Source: QQUD01 sp039029915 (lineage in GTDB: Bacteria; Chloroflexota; Anaerolineae; Promineifilales; Promineifilaceae). From it: 8,399 nucleotides of DNA. Below the pieces are notes generated by a model. The model saw only the letters and a program-made list of their open reading frames with translations. It was not told the DNA's origin and searched no databases. Position 1 is the stretch's first letter; every line of letters begins with the position of its first letter. The stretch covers positions 1 through 8,399 of the forward strand of contig JBCCFD010000364.1 in the NCBI GenBank assembly GCA_039029915.1, written 5' to 3'. Both the position numbers and the translations under genes were made by a program. Positions 5,687 through 8,399 of this stretch are shown here, piece by piece.

Positions 5687-7777
5687 CTAGCGGATAACCA
5701 GCGGCAGGTAAGCCGTACTTTCTTCAATCGTAATCATAAAGGTGCTTGAATACCCTCGATAGTGAAGGAAGATATCATTTGTATCGTTGGTGTCGTTTTC
5801 AACCAGATCATCAAAATCTGAGTAATACGCGATATAGTCACCGTCGTCTGAAATAGTCGGCCAAAACGCACCTGCACCCGTCTTAGTGGCATGATCCCCT
5901 TGCCCGCCGTCAAATCCAACTGAAACTCGAATCGTTTCTCCCGTTATGCGGTCATGCATAAAGATATCCGATTTGCCGTTTGTATCGTTGGACACTAAGT
6001 TGGTGGCATAGGAGTAGAACGTAATATAACGGCCGTTTCCCGAAATTTCAGGACTAAAGGAGTTTCCATCCCCTTCAACACCTTGGGATGAAATTGAAAC
6101 GCGGGTAGTCACATTGGTCTCCCGATCGTGAACAAAAATATCGGTAGCGCTATTGTTATCGTCATCAACTAAATTGGTGGCCTCTGATGAATAGGCAACA
6201 AAACGGCCGTCTTCCGAAAGCGACGGTGTAAACGACCCTCCGTTGGCTTGCGCACCGTTCGACCGCACTGAAACGCGTTCAATTGTGTCATTTTCCTCAA
6301 CAAAAATATCAGAGGCTCCGTTTGAATCAGCTACAAGATTAGAGGCAGACGACTGGAAAGCCACGACCTCACCGTCGTCTGAAATATCTGGCCAAAAACT
6401 GTGATTATTGATAACTGAATCTGTTACCCGCTGCGTGAAATTAGCCGATAGCCCAGCTGTGGTAAAAATATCAGAGTCAGCGTCTGTATCAGGCCCGCTT
6501 AAATTTGTAGCATATGAACTGTAAGTAACATCAATGCCATCTTCTCCAATATCAGCTGAGTAGGAGTTGCCATTTGATTCATCACAGGTGCTAAAGGCTT
6601 CTGACTCAAGGGAAGCCCGATCCATATTCCCATTCGCGATATTAAAAACAAAAATATCAGAGAACCCATTTGTATCGAGCTGATCGCGACAGCCGCCCGG
6701 ATCGGTTCCTACTAAATCGCTGGCCGTTGATTGGAAAGCGATATGGCCTCCGTCGGGTGACATCGCTGGATAAATAGAGCCGTTATTAGAGACGCCGCCT
6801 AGATAATCATCCGAGATACGCTCAGTTTCTTTGAGAGAGATGTCTGTAAAATAGATATTGGCAAACGCATTTGTGGCTCGATTCACCAAATTGGTGGCAT
6901 ATGAATGATAGGCAACCCGAGCGCCATCTCCTGAAATGGAAGGGCTATAAGAATTACCATTTGACTGAACACCTGCCGTAGATACTGAAACGCGCCTTGT
7001 TCCTTGTACAGTAAAGTCAAAGCTGTCGTTGAGGATTGAGTTACCGCCGTGAACATAGCTCACTTCCCCATTATTCAATTGCGTTTGAGAAAAAGTGTCA
7101 CCAACATTTAAAGGCACGCTGTTTAACATCAATGTCCCTTCCGTTGGCAAGCTGTCAATATGATACAGGATGGCGTTATTGGGCATAATACCGAACCCAG
7201 TATTGAGCTGACTATCATCAATAACGGCCGTTTCACCGCTGTTCACATCAAACGAGTTCAAATAGCAATCGGCCACCGGCAGTGCATACATGGGATTATC
7301 CCCAGCCGTAAACAAAACCACTTCTCCGACATCTAGCAACCGGGACCAAAGCAATGTGTCTGTTTTATAAACATAGAAGTTGTGCTCTTTGGTACCGTCT
7401 CGATCTAAATCAGCGGGAAAAGGTTCACCGTTATGATATTCAACAACAAACTCTTTGATGTTGGCCAGTCGCGGCCCGTATAAACGGCCGGATAAACCAA
7501 ATTCTGAATCTAGCTCTTGAGGCCAACCATATTCGGCCGTGAACAAGCGTGCCCCTAAATAGTCAACCCAGCCATCCCCCTCGTCTGAGTCTTCGCCATC
7601 ATAATTAAAATAGGTGACCGTCATCACCGCCCCATCACGACAGACAGCGCTCGTATTGGCATAAAGCTGATTTTTCTTGGCCCAAATTAAACTGTGAGCA
7701 ACATCCGGTGGGGTTTGTATCTGTAAAAATAGGACGGCTAGCACCATCAACAACAACAGTGACACTCGTTTTAACAT
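5687..7777 (-). CDS. Secreted seven-repeat beta-propeller (TolB/WD40-like) protein with cadherin-like segment
   Basis: The start at 7777 is preferred over the in-frame ATG at 7798 because AAGGAG (7784-7789) lies six bases upstream and the protein then begins directly with a signal peptide, MLKRVSLLLLMVLAVLFLQ; there is no lipobox. Length is 696 residues. Residues ~30-175 are an unassigned N-terminal region with an Asp-rich, Ca2+-loop-like ADLDRDGTKEHN (~122-133). Residues ~183-258 resemble a CSPG/cadherin_3-type repeat (IDSLPTEGTLMLNSVPLNVG ... GEVSYVHGG). Residues ~261-682 hold seven repeats of ~50-67 residues of the form RVS...GNSFSPEIS.DGRYVAYSSYATNLV..DTN..SDIFVHDR, enough for one closed seven-bladed propeller of the TolB/PD40 kind. 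The end AYLPLVIR is a tail I associate with exported Chloroflexota proteins. It is likely extracellular or surface-attached; its ligand or enzymatic role is unknown. A bidirectional terminator follows it. Confidence 0.9.
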   Translation of the reverse strand: MLKRVSLLLLMVLAVLFLQIQTPPDVAHSLIWAKKNQLYANTSAVCRDGAVMTVTYFNYDGEDSDEGDGWVDYLGARLFTAEYGWPQELDSEFGLSGRLYGPRLANIKEFVVEYHNGEPFPADLDRDGTKEHNFYVYKTDTLLWSRLLDVGEVVLFTAGDNPMYALPVADCYLNSFDVNSGETAVIDDSQLNTGFGIMPNNAILYHIDSLPTEGTLMLNSVPLNVGDTFSQTQLNNGEVSYVHGGNSILNDSFDFTVQGTRRVSVSTAGVQSNGNSYSPSISGDGARVAYHSYATNLVNRATNAFANIYFTDISLKETERISDDYLGGVSNNGSIYPAMSPDGGHIAFQSTASDLVGTDPGGCRDQLDTNGFSDIFVFNIANGNMDRASLESEAFSTCDESNGNSYSADIGEDGIDVTYSSYATNLSGPDTDADSDIFTTAGLSANFTQRVTDSVINNHSFWPDISDDGEVVAFQSSASNLVADSNGASDIFVEENDTIERVSVRSNGAQANGGSFTPSLSEDGRFVAYSSEATNLVDDDNNSATDIFVHDRETNVTTRVSISSQGVEGDGNSFSPEISGNGRYITFYSYATNLVSNDTNGKSDIFMHDRITGETIRVSVGFDGGQGDHATKTGAGAFWPTISDDGDYIAYYSDFDDLVENDTNDTNDIFLHYRGYSSTFMITIEESTAYLPLVIR

Positions 7778-7815
7778 GTCTTGCTCCTTACAATACAAAA
7801 AAAATTACATTACAT

Positions 7816-7828
7816 TTTGTGGCACAAA
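7816..7828. promoter_or_regulatory. Operator-like palindrome TTTGTG-G-CACAAA in the divergent intergenic region
   Basis: Perfect 6-bp arms (7816-7821 and 7823-7828) flank one base between the divergent propeller and cyclase genes. It lies about 38-50 bases upstream of the propeller ATG, just downstream of a possible minus-strand -10, TATAAG at 7838-7843. TGTG/CACA half-sites recall CRP/FNR-family targets, but the spacing is far shorter than the CRP consensus, so no regulator can be named. Confidence 0.3.
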
Positions 7829-7849
7829 TCGGTAAAACTTATATGATTT

Positions 7850-7861
7850 TCACACACACAC
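7850..7861. repeat. Short CA dinucleotide tract
   Basis: About six CA units lie between the divergent propeller and cyclase genes, close to the presumed promoter of the propeller gene. The tract is too short to support a claim of phase variation, though slippage here could change promoter spacing. Confidence 0.5.
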
Positions 7862-7936
7862 GGCATCCTACATAGTACGATATTACCAGTTAGGCAAGGG
7901 ATGCGGCGTGTTCTAATTTACACCGCTCGCAATATT

Positions 7937-8399
7937 ATGAGTAGATCAACGACCAACTGGCTTTCATTTGTTCCTCAATTTTTAGCTGAAGGCATGGCCC
8001 AGCAGCCTGAACTGCCGTTAATTCAAAACGATCGTCGATTTAAGACGGTGGCCCTCTTTGCCGACGTGTCTGGCTTTACCAAAATGAGCGAAGCGCTCGC
8101 CAAAACGGGACGACGGGGTGGCGAAGAGCTAACAACCCTTTTAAACAACTACTTTTCAGGCATGATTAAAATCGTGCGTCGCTTTGGGGGACACGTTGGC
8201 AAGTTTGGTGGGGATGCGATGACCATCCTATTTCCTATCTCCACTGGCAAAACGCAGCCCACCATTCGTCGGGCGATACAGTGCGCTCTCGATATGCAGG
8301 CCGCTATGACGGCGTATGAAAAGCTGCCCACGTCGGCCGGTTACTTCCAGCTTCAAATGAAAGCGGGTCTGGCGATGGGGACGGCTTACACAACTTCAG
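7937..8399 (+). CDS. Class III adenylate/guanylate cyclase, N-terminal part (runs off the window)
   Basis: 154 codons are open to the window edge without a stop. The frame encodes the start of a class III nucleotide cyclase catalytic domain that makes cAMP or cGMP. Motifs are VALFADVSGFTKMSEAL (38-54) with metal-binding Asp43, and GGHVGKFGGDAMTILFP (84-100) with Asp93 as the second metal ligand and Lys89 nearby. The preamble NWLSFVPQFLAEGMAQQPE is like that of large multi-domain cyclases of the soluble-AC (AC10) type, which often carry a second cyclase domain and an AAA/TPR region; whether this one does cannot be seen. No SD precedes the ATG at 7937. An in-frame ATG at 7901 (TAGG six bases upstream) would add 12 residues and is a real alternative. 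There is no signal peptide. The gene is divergent from the propeller gene. Confidence 0.9.
   Translation, partial: MSRSTTNWLSFVPQFLAEGMAQQPELPLIQNDRRFKTVALFADVSGFTKMSEALAKTGRRGGEELTTLLNNYFSGMIKIVRRFGGHVGKFGGDAMTILFPISTGKTQPTIRRAIQCALDMQAAMTAYEKLPTSAGYFQLQMKAGLAMGTAYTTS

Noticed and set aside
5900..7000. Repeated short DNA words such as AAAATATC and GTTGGTGGCATA in the propeller gene
   Set aside because: They come from the repeated SDIF and YATNLV protein motifs of the propeller blades and not from a CRISPR or DNA-level repeat; spacing and sequence vary.
7798..7798. Upstream ATG (MYCKEQD...) as start of the propeller gene
   Set aside because: The ATG at 7777 has AAGGAG six bases upstream, and the upstream ATG would place polar residues before the signal peptide and put the SD inside the coding region.
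8149..8331. 60-codon minus-strand frame opposite the cyclase gene
   Set aside because: Antisense to the conserved cyclase motifs, with no RBS or motif of its own.

Overview
The window looks like a chromosomal segment of a bacterium, most probably a Chloroflexota member of the Anaerolineae/Caldilineae type. The clues are a secreted beta-propeller protein ending in a YLPLVIR-type tail, a class III adenylate cyclase of the FVPxFLxEGM...FADVSGFTKMSE kind, moderate GC content and a mix of metabolic enzymes. This placement is inference; no rRNA or other phylogenetic marker is present.

Layout from left to right. 1-359 (+) is the C-terminal part of an M24 (Xaa-Pro dipeptidase-like) peptidase whose start lies outside the window. 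413-1255 (+) encodes a P22-antirepressor-N / DinD-like protein, followed after one base by a cytochrome P450 (1257-2447, +). 2448-2593 holds a long inverted repeat and an extended -10 promoter. 2594-3829 (+) is peptidase T, followed 35 bases later by a xylose-isomerase-like TIM-barrel isomerase/epimerase (3865-4716, +). Convergent to it is a GNAT acetyltransferase (4732-5226, -). Just upstream of that lies a short broken reading frame that looks like a decayed metallophosphoesterase (5248-5454, -). A bidirectional terminator hairpin sits at 5627-5663. 5687-7777 (-) encodes a secreted seven-repeat beta-propeller protein. Divergent from it, the 5' part of an adenylate/guanylate cyclase gene runs off the right edge (7937-8399, +).

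How the genes relate. Two short same-strand units are likely operons: antirepressor-like + P450, and pepT + TIM-barrel protein. The first has an extended -10 placed so close to its ATG that the transcript should be almost leaderless. Its second cistron starts inside an 11-bp hairpin covering the previous stop codon and the GTG start, which suggests translational coupling. No complete pathway is visible.

The strongest unexplained signal is at DNA level. The palindrome ACGGCCGT occurs 10 times in 8.4 kb (about 0.13 expected by chance), in all three codon phases and in most genes. This resembles the cyanobacterial HIP1 situation but with a different motif. A perfect 14+1+14 palindrome inside the antirepressor-like gene is the second notable element. 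No tRNA, rRNA, CRISPR array, insertion sequence or transposase was seen.
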